Positions 36,061 to 43,101 of a DNA stretch of 43,101 bases are shown here, piece by piece. How positions within the stretch are numbered: the stretch's first letter is position 1; each line of letters starts with the position of its first letter. A program made the position numbers and the translations under genes. The DNA lies in NCBI GenBank assembly GCA_031178065.1, contig JAPSJS010000027.1, positions 1-43,101 on the forward strand. The letters run 5' to 3'. The notes under the pieces were generated by a model. That model was not told the origin of the DNA, searched no databases, and saw nothing but the letters and a program-made list of their open reading frames with translations. This DNA comes from Altererythrobacter sp. (GTDB lineage: Bacteria; Pseudomonadota; Alphaproteobacteria; Sphingomonadales; Sphingomonadaceae).

Positions 36061-37391
36061 TTGTACTCTATGTAGGCGTCGTTGCGCAGGTCGCGCAGAT
36101 AGCGCTGGGCGCGCTTGGCGATGCGGTCGTCCTCGATCTGGTTCATGATCCGGTCGAAGTTCGGCCCGCCATCGGTCTGCGGATCGTCGCGCCCGCAGAG
36201 CAGCAGCACGCGCACGCCGTCCTCCAGCGAGCCGAAGGGCGGGGTCGCCTGACCCACCTGCAGGCCGAGGATGGTCGGCTGCAATTGCTCGGGAAGCTGC
36301 GCGACGCGCATGCCGTCGTTCGTCACCACTTCGGCGCCGATCTCCGACGCGACGCGTTCGGCATCGCCGCATCCGCGCATGCTCTGGATCGCGGTGTTGA
36401 ACTGCTCGACCCGGGCGGCCGCCTGCGCTTCGGTCGTGCTCGGCGCGAAGGAGATCGAAATCTGCTTGAGGCTGAGAATTGCATTGCGCGGATCGGCCAT
36501 GCCGACCTGACGCCGGTCGATCAGATAGACGATCTCGAAGCCGCCGGGAATTTCGAAGGGGCCGACGAGCTGGCCCGGCTCCATGTCCCGCGCGACCGTG
36601 GCCATTTCGGCAGGTAGCGTGTCGAGCCGGACGAAGCCGAGGTCGCCGCCCGCCGCGGCGGTCGAGGCCTCGGAGAACTGCCGCGCATAGACCGAGAAGT
36701 CGGCGCCCCGCTGAAGCTGCTCGACGATGCGCTGGGCGTTCTGGAGCACGGCCTCGCGGTTTGCCGGCGTGGCGGACAGGAAGATCTCGCCGATGCGGTA
36801 TTCGACCGTGCCGCGATCCGCTTCCATGCGAGCGAGCACGTCCGTCACTTCCTCGCGCGAGACGTTGATGAAGGGCGCGACGTTGCGGCTGAGGAGGCGC
36901 TGCCAGGCGATCTCGGCGCGGAGCTGGCGCTTGAGCGAAGCGGGCGAGGAGCCCATCGCGATCAGCGCCTGGTTCATCCCCTCGATACTCTGGCCGTTAC
37001 GCTGGGCGATTTCGGCATACTGCGCCTCGACCTCCTGCTCGGTGACCGGCATCTCCTGCGCGGTCGCGGCCTGGATCTGGAGCGTCTCGTCGATCAGGTT
37101 GCGAAGGATCTGCATGCGCGCAGCCTGGAGCTGCTCGGGCGTGAGCTCGTTTCCGCTCGCGCCGAGAAGCAGGGCCACCCGCTGCTCGATATCGGTGCCG
37201 GTGATCACCGAGCCGTTAACCACCGCGGTTGCCGTGCGAACGTTGGGATCGCCTTCACCCAGCAGCGCGACGTCGTCTGGGATGTTGAGCGGGTTGGCGG
37301 CCTGCGCCTGCAGCGCGACCGGCCCCCCTGCGAGACCCAACGCGGCGATGCCCGCGAGCAGCTTGGAAAACTTGTATTCGATCACCTGCAA
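36057..37391 (-). CDS. surA: SurA-like periplasmic peptidyl-prolyl isomerase/chaperone
   Basis: A 444-residue periplasmic chaperone for outer-membrane protein folding. A signal peptide (KFSKLLAGIAALGLAGGPVALQAQA) precedes the SurA N domain (residues about 50-175, VVNGSVITGTDIEQRVALLL). The first parvulin domain follows (about 185-295: YRIGEIFLSATPANREAV, GGDLGFVRLDTLP), then a weaker second one (about 300-405) and the terminal helix. The frame begins with TTG at 37391; a GTG two codons later is an alternative with a better-placed GGGA. It lies 141 bp after lptD, its main client gene, and overlaps pdxA by four bases. In E. coli SurA, LptD folding depends on this chaperone, so the cluster is functionally coherent. 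Confidence 0.93.
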   Translation of the reverse strand: MQVIEYKFSKLLAGIAALGLAGGPVALQAQAANPLNIPDDVALLGEGDPNVRTATAVVNGSVITGTDIEQRVALLLGASGNELTPEQLQAARMQILRNLIDETLQIQAATAQEMPVTEQEVEAQYAEIAQRNGQSIEGMNQALIAMGSSPASLKRQLRAEIAWQRLLSRNVAPFINVSREEVTDVLARMEADRGTVEYRIGEIFLSATPANREAVLQNAQRIVEQLQRGADFSVYARQFSEASTAAAGGDLGFVRLDTLPAEMATVARDMEPGQLVGPFEIPGGFEIVYLIDRRQVGMADPRNAILSLKQISISFAPSTTEAQAAARVEQFNTAIQSMRGCGDAERVASEIGAEVVTNDGMRVAQLPEQLQPTILGLQVGQATPPFGSLEDGVRVLLLCGRDDPQTDGGPNFDRIMNQIEDDRIAKRAQRYLRDLRNDAYIEYN

Positions 37392-37531
37392 ATCCCATTT
37401 CCGGCGCTATCCACGGCGCCCGCTGTCGCTTGCGGCGCATTGGCCGGCGACGGCTTAACCGAAGCTGAGTGAGGCGCGGATAGCGTACTTGCGCCGCGCT
37501 GCCAATCGCGATGGTTCTCCGCGGCTTGGGC

Positions 37532-39886
37532 TCAACGGAAACCGAGATTGCGCAGCGCGAAGTAGAGCTGGAAGGTATCGCCGCGCTGCGCGTCGCCCGC
37601 ATCGGTATAGTCGCGCCGCCAGGTGACGCCGAATTCGAGGCAATCGTCCTGATACGCGACGCCGAGGCGCGTGCGGACCGGGTCAAACCCGTCGGAGCTC
37701 AGCGTCGGGTCTTCCTCCCGGTCGGTCAGATTGAACACGCCTGCGCCGAACACCGACCAGTAGCGTGCGAAGGCGACGCGCGTCGCGACGCGCAGTTCCT
37801 CCCGGTCCTGCAGGTCCTCGATCCCCTCGGCGATGTCGCGGTCGAGCTTGAGGTAGCCGATCTCGGCGTAGGTGCGCCGGCTGCCGACCGTCGCATCGAG
37901 CTCGTTGCGGCGCACGGCAAGGCTGTCCTTGTCGAGCCGGAAGCGGTGCGTGAACTTAACGAAGTCGCGGTAGCGCACCTCGGTGCGGCCGACGAAGTCC
38001 GATATGCGCTCGCTCAGGCCCGTTCCGTTGATGAGCACGCCGGGATCTTTGTCGAAGCGGTAGCTCTGGCCCACGGTGGTCCGCACCCGCCAGTCGGGCA
38101 CCTGCAGCTCCCAGTCGAAGCCGTAGGTCACCCGCGCACCATCCTCCACCCGGTCGTAGCCGGGGAAACGGTTGAGCGCGAAGAGGTTGGAATCCTCCAG
38201 GTCGATCGCGCGCGCGTCCTCGTTGGGTACGGCGAGGTTGCGGATCGGCGGACTGGCGGCGAACTGGACGCGCGGCGTAAAGACCTGCGTTCCGCCGAAG
38301 GCTTCGCCGACGAAGGGCCATTCGACGTCGATCGCGGCGACCGCGATGCCGCGCGTCTCCCAGCCGGGATTGCCGCGATAGACCGCGGTTTCGGTGAGCC
38401 CGTTCTCGTCGCTGTGGTAGACGTCGCCGCGCACGAGGCCGGTCAGCGTCACCACCTGACCGAGCGACGTGATCCGCTTCAGATCCCACCGGGCGCCGGC
38501 GAAGGCGCGCTGCGTGTCCTGCCCCTCGTCGCGCATGATCGCGAGCGAATTGAACTGGAGCTCGAGCTTGCCGCCGAGTCCGAGCGGATCGGCCAAGCGC
38601 CGGCGGTAGTCTATCACCGGCAGCGCCACCGGCACTTGCCCCTGCGGCACGCCGAGGCGCAGCGTCTGCGTCGCCCAGCCGGCAATGGAGAGGTAGGAAT
38701 CGTCGTCGATCCGCTCGAGATTGACGGTCGAGCGCAGCCGGTCGTCGCGGCTGATGTCGTAGCGGCGCAGGAACGTGCGGTCGCTCGCGACACGGATGGA
38801 GCCGGTCAGGCTCCAGTGCGGGTCAAACTGGAACTTGCCGTTCGCAAACAGGTAGCCGCGCGGGTCCTTCTCCGTGATCGGGTCCCCCGTGATGTCCGAA
38901 ATGCGGCTACTGTGGGTGGCGTAGCCGGTGATCTGGTAGGCGCCCTTCTCGGTCAGGTGGCGCCATTGCGCGGAGACCATCGGCGGCGCTTCGGTGAAGA
39001 TATGGGCGCCGAGCGTCAGGTCCTTGTTGTCGGCGAGGCGCCACAGATAGCTGCCGCTGATTTCAACGCCGTTCGATTCCGAAAAACGCAGGTCCGGGAC
39101 GAGGAAGCCCGACACCGCCTTGCCGTCGGTGCGCACCGCGAGGCCCGGCAGCGGCAGGATGCGCGCGCCGAAGATCTCGAGGAATGCGCCGGAGAAGCGG
39201 ATGCGGTTCTCGTCGGGGGCGTAGACCACACGGTCGGCGGTGATGCGCCAGCTCGGGTTCTTCGGGCACCCTTCGGCATCGGTCACTGCGCAGGCGGTAT
39301 AGGCCGCGCTGGACAGGGTGACGGTGCCGTCCTCCCCCCGCTGCCCTTCGCGCGCGGCGAGGCGGCCACCTTCGCGCAGGGCGAGCAGCAGATCCTCCAT
39401 CGCGCCGGCCTCGAACTCGTCGGTCAGCTCGATCCGCGAAGTGTAGAGCTGGTTGCCCTCCTCGTCGACGAAGCGGACGTTGCCGGTGCCGACGATCTGC
39501 CCGGTGCTGCTGTTCCAGATGACCTGGTCGGCGCGCACAGATCGATCGGCGCTGCGCAGCACGACGTTGCCGGTGGCTGTGACCGTGTCGCCATTCGAAT
39601 CGTAGGACAGCGTGTCCGCCTCGAACGCGATCTCGTCCTCGCTCGTGGGTGCGTCGGGCGTTCCGCTGGGGTCGAGCGGGGGGAGGGGTGTGGTGAGCTC
39701 GGGCGGCTTGCGCTCCTCCTCCGGCTGTTCGAGATCGGCGTCGATCGCCGCGTCGCCATCCTGCGCTGCGACCTGCGCCGGCGCGAAGGCGGCCATCAGG
39801 GCAGCGCCCGCCACGCCGGCTTTCCAGGCCGCCCTGGTCACGCGGAAATCATCGGCTTGCAGCGCATTCGACCAGGCGGGGAGCAT
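37532..39886 (-). CDS. lptD: LPS-assembly outer-membrane protein LptD
   Basis: A 784-residue beta-barrel protein that, with LptE, inserts lipopolysaccharide into the outer leaflet. The signal region ends AAFAPAQVAAQ; an acidic Pro-rich linker leads to the jellyroll N domain (EIAFEADTLSYDSNGDTVTATG, residues about 90-190, the OstA-like fold). The rest is barrel (GSYLWRLADNKDLTLGAHIF, WSLTGSIRVASDRTFLRRYD), ending FQLYFALRNLGFR. Cysteines in TACAVTDAEGC and in DDCLEFG could provide the family's inter-domain disulfide. The ATG at 39886 is preferred because a further upstream start at 40012 would overlap the divergent pepA start and the extension is not signal-like. It heads the surA-pdxA-rsmA block. 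Confidence 0.94.
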   Translation of the reverse strand: MLPAWSNALQADDFRVTRAAWKAGVAGAALMAAFAPAQVAAQDGDAAIDADLEQPEEERKPPELTTPLPPLDPSGTPDAPTSEDEIAFEADTLSYDSNGDTVTATGNVVLRSADRSVRADQVIWNSSTGQIVGTGNVRFVDEEGNQLYTSRIELTDEFEAGAMEDLLLALREGGRLAAREGQRGEDGTVTLSSAAYTACAVTDAEGCPKNPSWRITADRVVYAPDENRIRFSGAFLEIFGARILPLPGLAVRTDGKAVSGFLVPDLRFSESNGVEISGSYLWRLADNKDLTLGAHIFTEAPPMVSAQWRHLTEKGAYQITGYATHSSRISDITGDPITEKDPRGYLFANGKFQFDPHWSLTGSIRVASDRTFLRRYDISRDDRLRSTVNLERIDDDSYLSIAGWATQTLRLGVPQGQVPVALPVIDYRRRLADPLGLGGKLELQFNSLAIMRDEGQDTQRAFAGARWDLKRITSLGQVVTLTGLVRGDVYHSDENGLTETAVYRGNPGWETRGIAVAAIDVEWPFVGEAFGGTQVFTPRVQFAASPPIRNLAVPNEDARAIDLEDSNLFALNRFPGYDRVEDGARVTYGFDWELQVPDWRVRTTVGQSYRFDKDPGVLINGTGLSERISDFVGRTEVRYRDFVKFTHRFRLDKDSLAVRRNELDATVGSRRTYAEIGYLKLDRDIAEGIEDLQDREELRVATRVAFARYWSVFGAGVFNLTDREEDPTLSSDGFDPVRTRLGVAYQDDCLEFGVTWRRDYTDAGDAQRGDTFQLYFALRNLGFR

Positions 39887-39987
39887 GGGTTGCCTATCGC
39901 ATCGGTCGAGCCTAATCGCAATCGCCATCGATTGGCGTTGCGCCGAGGGGTGCATCGCGAACATCTCGAAAAACTTCCGGAGCCTCC

Positions 39988-41445
39988 ATGAAAGTCGAAT
40001 TTTCACCAGCACTTCCCGAAGGAACGCGGCTCGTCGCGTACGTTGCCGACCAGGACAAGCTGCCTGGCGGGATCGAACCGGCGCTGGCGGAAGGCGCCAA
40101 GGCGGCGCGGTTCAAGGGGCGCGCGGGCGAGCTTTTCGAAGGGTTCGTGGAACGCGGCGGGGCGGTAGTCCGTGTTGCGTTGGCAGGTGCGGGTGAGGCC
40201 GAGACCGTAGCGCGCCCGGGCAATCTCGAGAAGGCGGGTGCGGCGCTCGCGGCCAAGTATCTGACTTCGGGCGAGAAAAGCCTCGTGGTCGACTTCACCG
40301 ACAGCGCTCTTTCGGCCGAGCAGGCGGCCGCCGTGCTGCTGGGCCTGCGCCTGCGCGCCTGGCGCCACGACGCCTACCGCACGAAGCTGAAGGACGAGCA
40401 GAAGCGCTCGCTCGACACCGTCATCGCCGTCGCCGCGCCCGAGGGAGCCGAGGCGGCCTGGGCCGTCGAAGCCGCGCTGGCCGAGGGCGTCGAGTTCACC
40501 CGCGAGCTCGTGACCGAGCCGCCGAACAAGGTCTATCCGGTCAGCTTCGTCGAGAAGTGCACAAAGGCCTTCAAGGGCACCGAGGCGGAACTGACGGTGC
40601 TCGACGAGGACGAGATGGCCCGGCTCGGCATGGGTGCGCTGCTCGGCGTCGGGCAGGGCTCGGCCCAGCCTTCGCGCCTGCTCGCGATCAAGTGGAGCGG
40701 CGGTGGCGGCGAGGCTCCGACCGTGTTCGTCGGCAAGGGCGTCACCTTCGACACCGGCGGCATTTCGCTGAAGCCCGGCGCGGGCATGGAAGACATGAAG
40801 TGGGACATGGGCGGCGCGGGCGCCGTCGCCGGGGCGATGCTGGCGATCGTGAAGCGCAAGGCGAAGGCCAACGTGGTCGGCGTCGTCGGCCTGGTCGAGA
40901 ACATGCCCGACGGCAATGCCATTCGCCCGAGCGACATCCTCACCTCGATGTCGGGCCAGACGATCGAGGTGCTCAACACCGACGCCGAAGGGCGGCTGGT
41001 GCTGGGCGACGCGCTCTACTGGGCGCAGAAGGAGTTCTCGCCCAGGCGGATCGTCGACTTCGCCACGCTCACCGGCGCGATGGTCATTACGCTCGGTAGC
41101 GAATACGCGGGCGTCTTCGCCAACGACGATGCGCTGGCCGAGGACCTGCTCACCGCGGGCAAGGCGAGCGGCGATCGCCTGTGGCGCCTGCCGCTCGATC
41201 CCGCCTACGACAAGCTGATCGACAGCCAGATCGCCGACATGAAGAACGTCGGACCGCGACCGGCCGGCTCGATCACCGCGGCGCAGTTCCTCCAGCGCTT
41301 CATCGAGAAGGGCACCGCCTGGGCCCACTGCGACATCGCGGGCATGGTCTGGGCCGACAAGCCCGGCGCGACCTGGGACAAGGGCGCGACCGGATATGGC
41401 GCGCGCCTTATCGACCGCTTCGTGCGCGACACGCTGGAAGGCTGA
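39988..41445 (+). CDS. pepA: leucyl aminopeptidase (M17)
   Basis: A 485-residue cytosolic zinc aminopeptidase that removes N-terminal residues from peptides. The variable N domain occupies about residues 1-160. The catalytic domain has VGKGVTFDTGGISLKPGAGM near residue 247 (Lys and Asp ligands), DMGGAGAVAGAML near 270, and the M17 signature NTDAEGRLVLGDAL near 330, which carries the Asp/Glu ligands and the catalytic Arg. The C terminus contains HCDIAGMVW and GATGYGARLIDRFV. The ATG at 39988 has CGGAGCC upstream. It is divergent from lptD with a 101-bp gap and is followed 13 bp later by holC, a pairing seen in many Proteobacteria. Some PepA proteins also bind DNA; nothing here tests that. Confidence 0.97.
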   Translation: MKVEFSPALPEGTRLVAYVADQDKLPGGIEPALAEGAKAARFKGRAGELFEGFVERGGAVVRVALAGAGEAETVARPGNLEKAGAALAAKYLTSGEKSLVVDFTDSALSAEQAAAVLLGLRLRAWRHDAYRTKLKDEQKRSLDTVIAVAAPEGAEAAWAVEAALAEGVEFTRELVTEPPNKVYPVSFVEKCTKAFKGTEAELTVLDEDEMARLGMGALLGVGQGSAQPSRLLAIKWSGGGGEAPTVFVGKGVTFDTGGISLKPGAGMEDMKWDMGGAGAVAGAMLAIVKRKAKANVVGVVGLVENMPDGNAIRPSDILTSMSGQTIEVLNTDAEGRLVLGDALYWAQKEFSPRRIVDFATLTGAMVITLGSEYAGVFANDDALAEDLLTAGKASGDRLWRLPLDPAYDKLIDSQIADMKNVGPRPAGSITAAQFLQRFIEKGTAWAHCDIAGMVWADKPGATWDKGATGYGARLIDRFVRDTLEG

Positions 41446-41458
41446 GGGGGAGCGGGCC

Positions 41459-41896
41459 GTGCGCGTCGGGTTCTACCTCGCGCCGGGCCAGCCCGTCGAA
41501 CGCGTCCTGCCGCTGATCGCGCGTGCGGCGGCGAAAGCCGGGCAGCGCATGCTGGTGGTTGCCGACAGTGACGACCTCCTCGACCGGATCGGCGCGGCGC
41601 TGTGGGAATACGCGCCCGCCGACTTCCTCGCCAACGGCCGCGCGGGCGAGCCGCATGCGGCACACCAGCCGGTGCTCCTCTCCCGCACGTGCACCGCGGA
41701 GAACCAGGCGAAGCTGGTGGCGCTGGCCGACGGCGCCTGGCGCGAGGAAGCCGAGAGCTTCGAGCGCGCGCTGCTGTTCTTCGACGAGAGCGGGCGCGAC
41801 GCGGCGCGCGCGGTCTGGCGCAAGTTCGACGGCCGCGAGGATGTCGAGCGCGAGTTCCACGAGCTCGACGGCGGCAAGTGGCAACGCAAGCGCTGA
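41459..41896 (+). CDS. holC: DNA polymerase III chi subunit
   Basis: A 145-residue protein of the HolC family. Chi links the clamp-loader complex to single-strand-binding protein. The N terminus reads VRVGFYLAPGQPVERVLPLIARAA, followed by GQRMLVVADSDDLLDRIGAALWEYAPADFLANG and, near residue 72, PVLLSRTCTAENQAKLVALADG, all typical. The C-terminal region (SFERALLFFDESGRDAARAVWRKF) is also conserved. The start is GTG at 41459 with GAGGGGGA 7 bp upstream; the frame is open further upstream inside pepA but is not family-like. Its position just after pepA is a classic gene order that supports the call. Confidence 0.93.
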   Translation: MRVGFYLAPGQPVERVLPLIARAAAKAGQRMLVVADSDDLLDRIGAALWEYAPADFLANGRAGEPHAAHQPVLLSRTCTAENQAKLVALADGAWREEAESFERALLFFDESGRDAARAVWRKFDGREDVEREFHELDGGKWQRKR

Positions 41897-41907
41897 AGGA
41901 GAGGGCG

Positions 41908-42408
41908 ATGACGGTTCGACTGGCAATGGCGGGCATGGCGGCGCTGCTGCTGGCCGGGTGCGGTTCCGAGCGGTCGGGCACGGTCGAGGGCGAGGACGGT
42001 ACGGTCGCGCACTACAAAATCGACGAGTCGAGCGGCGAGGTGAACGCGACCGTCGAAACCGCCGACGGGACCGCGACGATGCGCTCGGGCGCGGACGTGC
42101 CGGTCGAGCTGCCGCGCGGCTTCACGATCTATCCCGGCGCGGAGGTCACGACCAACACGGTGTTCGAACAGGCGGACGCGAACGGCGCGCTGCTGACGAT
42201 GGAATCCGACGCCTCGCCCGAGGAGATGGTCGCTTTCTACCGCAAGCAGGCGGAGGCCGCGGGCGTCGAGATCGCGATGGACATGAGCACCGACGCGATG
42301 CAGATGATCGGCGGCGATGCGCCCGATGGCGCGACGTTCAGCTTCACCGCGACGCGAAAGGGCGGCGGGACATCGGCGCAACTGATGGTCGGTGAGGCCT
42401 TCCAGTAA
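41908..42408 (+). CDS. uncharacterised lipoprotein
   Basis: A 166-residue predicted lipoprotein with signal [18 protein letters not shown] (lipobox LAGC, Cys18). After an acidic, Gly/Thr-rich stretch ([21 protein letters not shown]), residues about 70-166 form a compact domain: [20 protein letters not shown], then [23 protein letters not shown] and [21 protein letters not shown]. The pattern 'P-x-x-F-x-x-Y-P-G-A ... M-V-x-F-Y-x-x-x' is one I have seen in unnamed bacterial lipoproteins; I cannot give a function. GGAGAGGG lies 3-10 bp before the ATG. It is in line with pepA and holC, only 11 bp after holC, so probably one transcript. A REP-like palindrome follows. Confidence 0.8.
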   Translation: MTVRLAMAGMAALLLAGCGSERSGTVEGEDGTVAHYKIDESSGEVNATVETADGTATMRSGADVPVELPRGFTIYPGAEVTTNTVFEQADANGALLTMESDASPEEMVAFYRKQAEAAGVEIAMDMSTDAMQMIGGDAPDGATFSFTATRKGGGTSAQLMVGEAFQ

Positions 42409-42412
42409 TCGC

Positions 42413-42443
42413 CATCCCAGCGAACGCCGGGATCGCTGGGATG
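42413..42443. repeat. REP-like palindrome between lipoprotein gene and ndk
   Basis: CATCCCAGCG (42413-42422) pairs perfectly with CGCTGGGATG (42434-42443) across an 11-nt loop. The same 8- to 10-bp core is present twice at 21955-22036. It lies in the 170-bp gap ahead of ndk. Confidence 0.75.
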
Positions 42444-42578
42444 ACGGCTGGTTGGAAGGTCGGGATCGTCCCGCCCGTCCGGGACAGCAAAAAGAGCAGG
42501 GCTTGCGGCTCGCGCGGTGCAGCGCTAGTTGCGCGCCGCATTCTCCCACGCACTTTCACGACTTCGAAGGAACACCTG

Positions 42579-43001
<423 letters not shown>

Positions 43002-43101
43002 TCGCTCCGGTAACGAAGTTCACGAAAATTAACATTGTGCGCGAATCGGGGGCGGGTGATATGCTCGCCTCCGTGCCGCTGCAGGACCGTGCGCAATCAT
43101 G

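Noticed and set aside
37511-39991. An 826-codon plus-strand open frame opposite lptD
   Set aside because: It is a mirror of the lptD gene caused by high GC and codon bias. The minus strand has clear LptD domains and the plus frame has no recognisable domain or signal.
43019-43101. Possible start of another gene at the right edge (GTG at 43037 or ATG at 43099)
   Set aside because: Fewer than 25 codons are visible, no ribosome site is convincing and no family pattern can be read.

Overview
The window is GC-rich bacterial chromosome that is almost fully coding, with short intergenic gaps. It looks like an alphaproteobacterium, most likely Sphingomonadales and perhaps Erythrobacteraceae. The strongest reason is a circularly permuted (two-piece) tmRNA gene at about 26273-26637 whose tag reads ANDNEALALAA; permuted ssrA is a hallmark of Alphaproteobacteria. 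The lptD-surA-pdxA-rsmA order, the orphan TonB-dependent receptor and the dispersed CATCCCAGCG-type palindromes agree with this. The family-level placement is an inference. I see no prophage, insertion sequence, integrase, CRISPR array, rRNA or tRNA gene, so this reads as core genome.

Layout. 1-1880: 5' part of uvrB (minus strand) and a strong nested inverted repeat. 1881-7299: a DUF3617-type lipoprotein, an alpha/beta hydrolase, and a four-gene Anbu operon (permuted ATP-grasp, alpha-E, transglutaminase, proteasome-like Anbu peptidase). 7455-11356: a LuxR-type regulator with a degenerate receiver, an extensin-like lipoprotein, the Na+/proline symporter PutP, and an unassigned polytopic membrane protein. 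11377-16247: translational GTPase TypA/BipA and a TonB-dependent receptor with its own terminator. 16256-21355: an ABC exporter pair (YbbP/YbbA type) divergent from an SGNH esterase lipoprotein, then recF. 21581-25565: a 39-residue membrane peptide overlapping a PspC-domain protein, then a minus-strand run lemA, TPM, TPM, Nudix, SDR. 25732-26922: mscL, ssrA and a small membrane protein. 27018-30536: an arginine succinyltransferase-pathway operon (M20 hydrolase, astA, astB). 30709-34014: malate synthase G and an OmpA-family protein. 34115-39886: the rsmA, pdxA, surA, lptD block for outer-membrane and ribosome biogenesis. 39988-43001: pepA, holC, a lipoprotein and ndk.

How the genes work together. 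LptD, SurA, OmpA, the TonB receptor, extensin and several lipoproteins serve the envelope. PutP, AstA, AstB and malate synthase G suggest use of amino acids and two-carbon compounds. ssrA, rsmA and typA serve the ribosome; uvrB, recF and holC serve DNA replication and repair. The least understood parts are the Anbu operon, whose substrate is unknown, the LemA/TPM operon, the PspC-linked small peptide, and the M20 hydrolase inside the ast operon.

All calls come from reading translated sequence and motifs. No database search was run. Start codons are judged from family-typical N termini, Shine-Dalgarno-like sequence and neighbour overlaps, and several are TTG or GTG.
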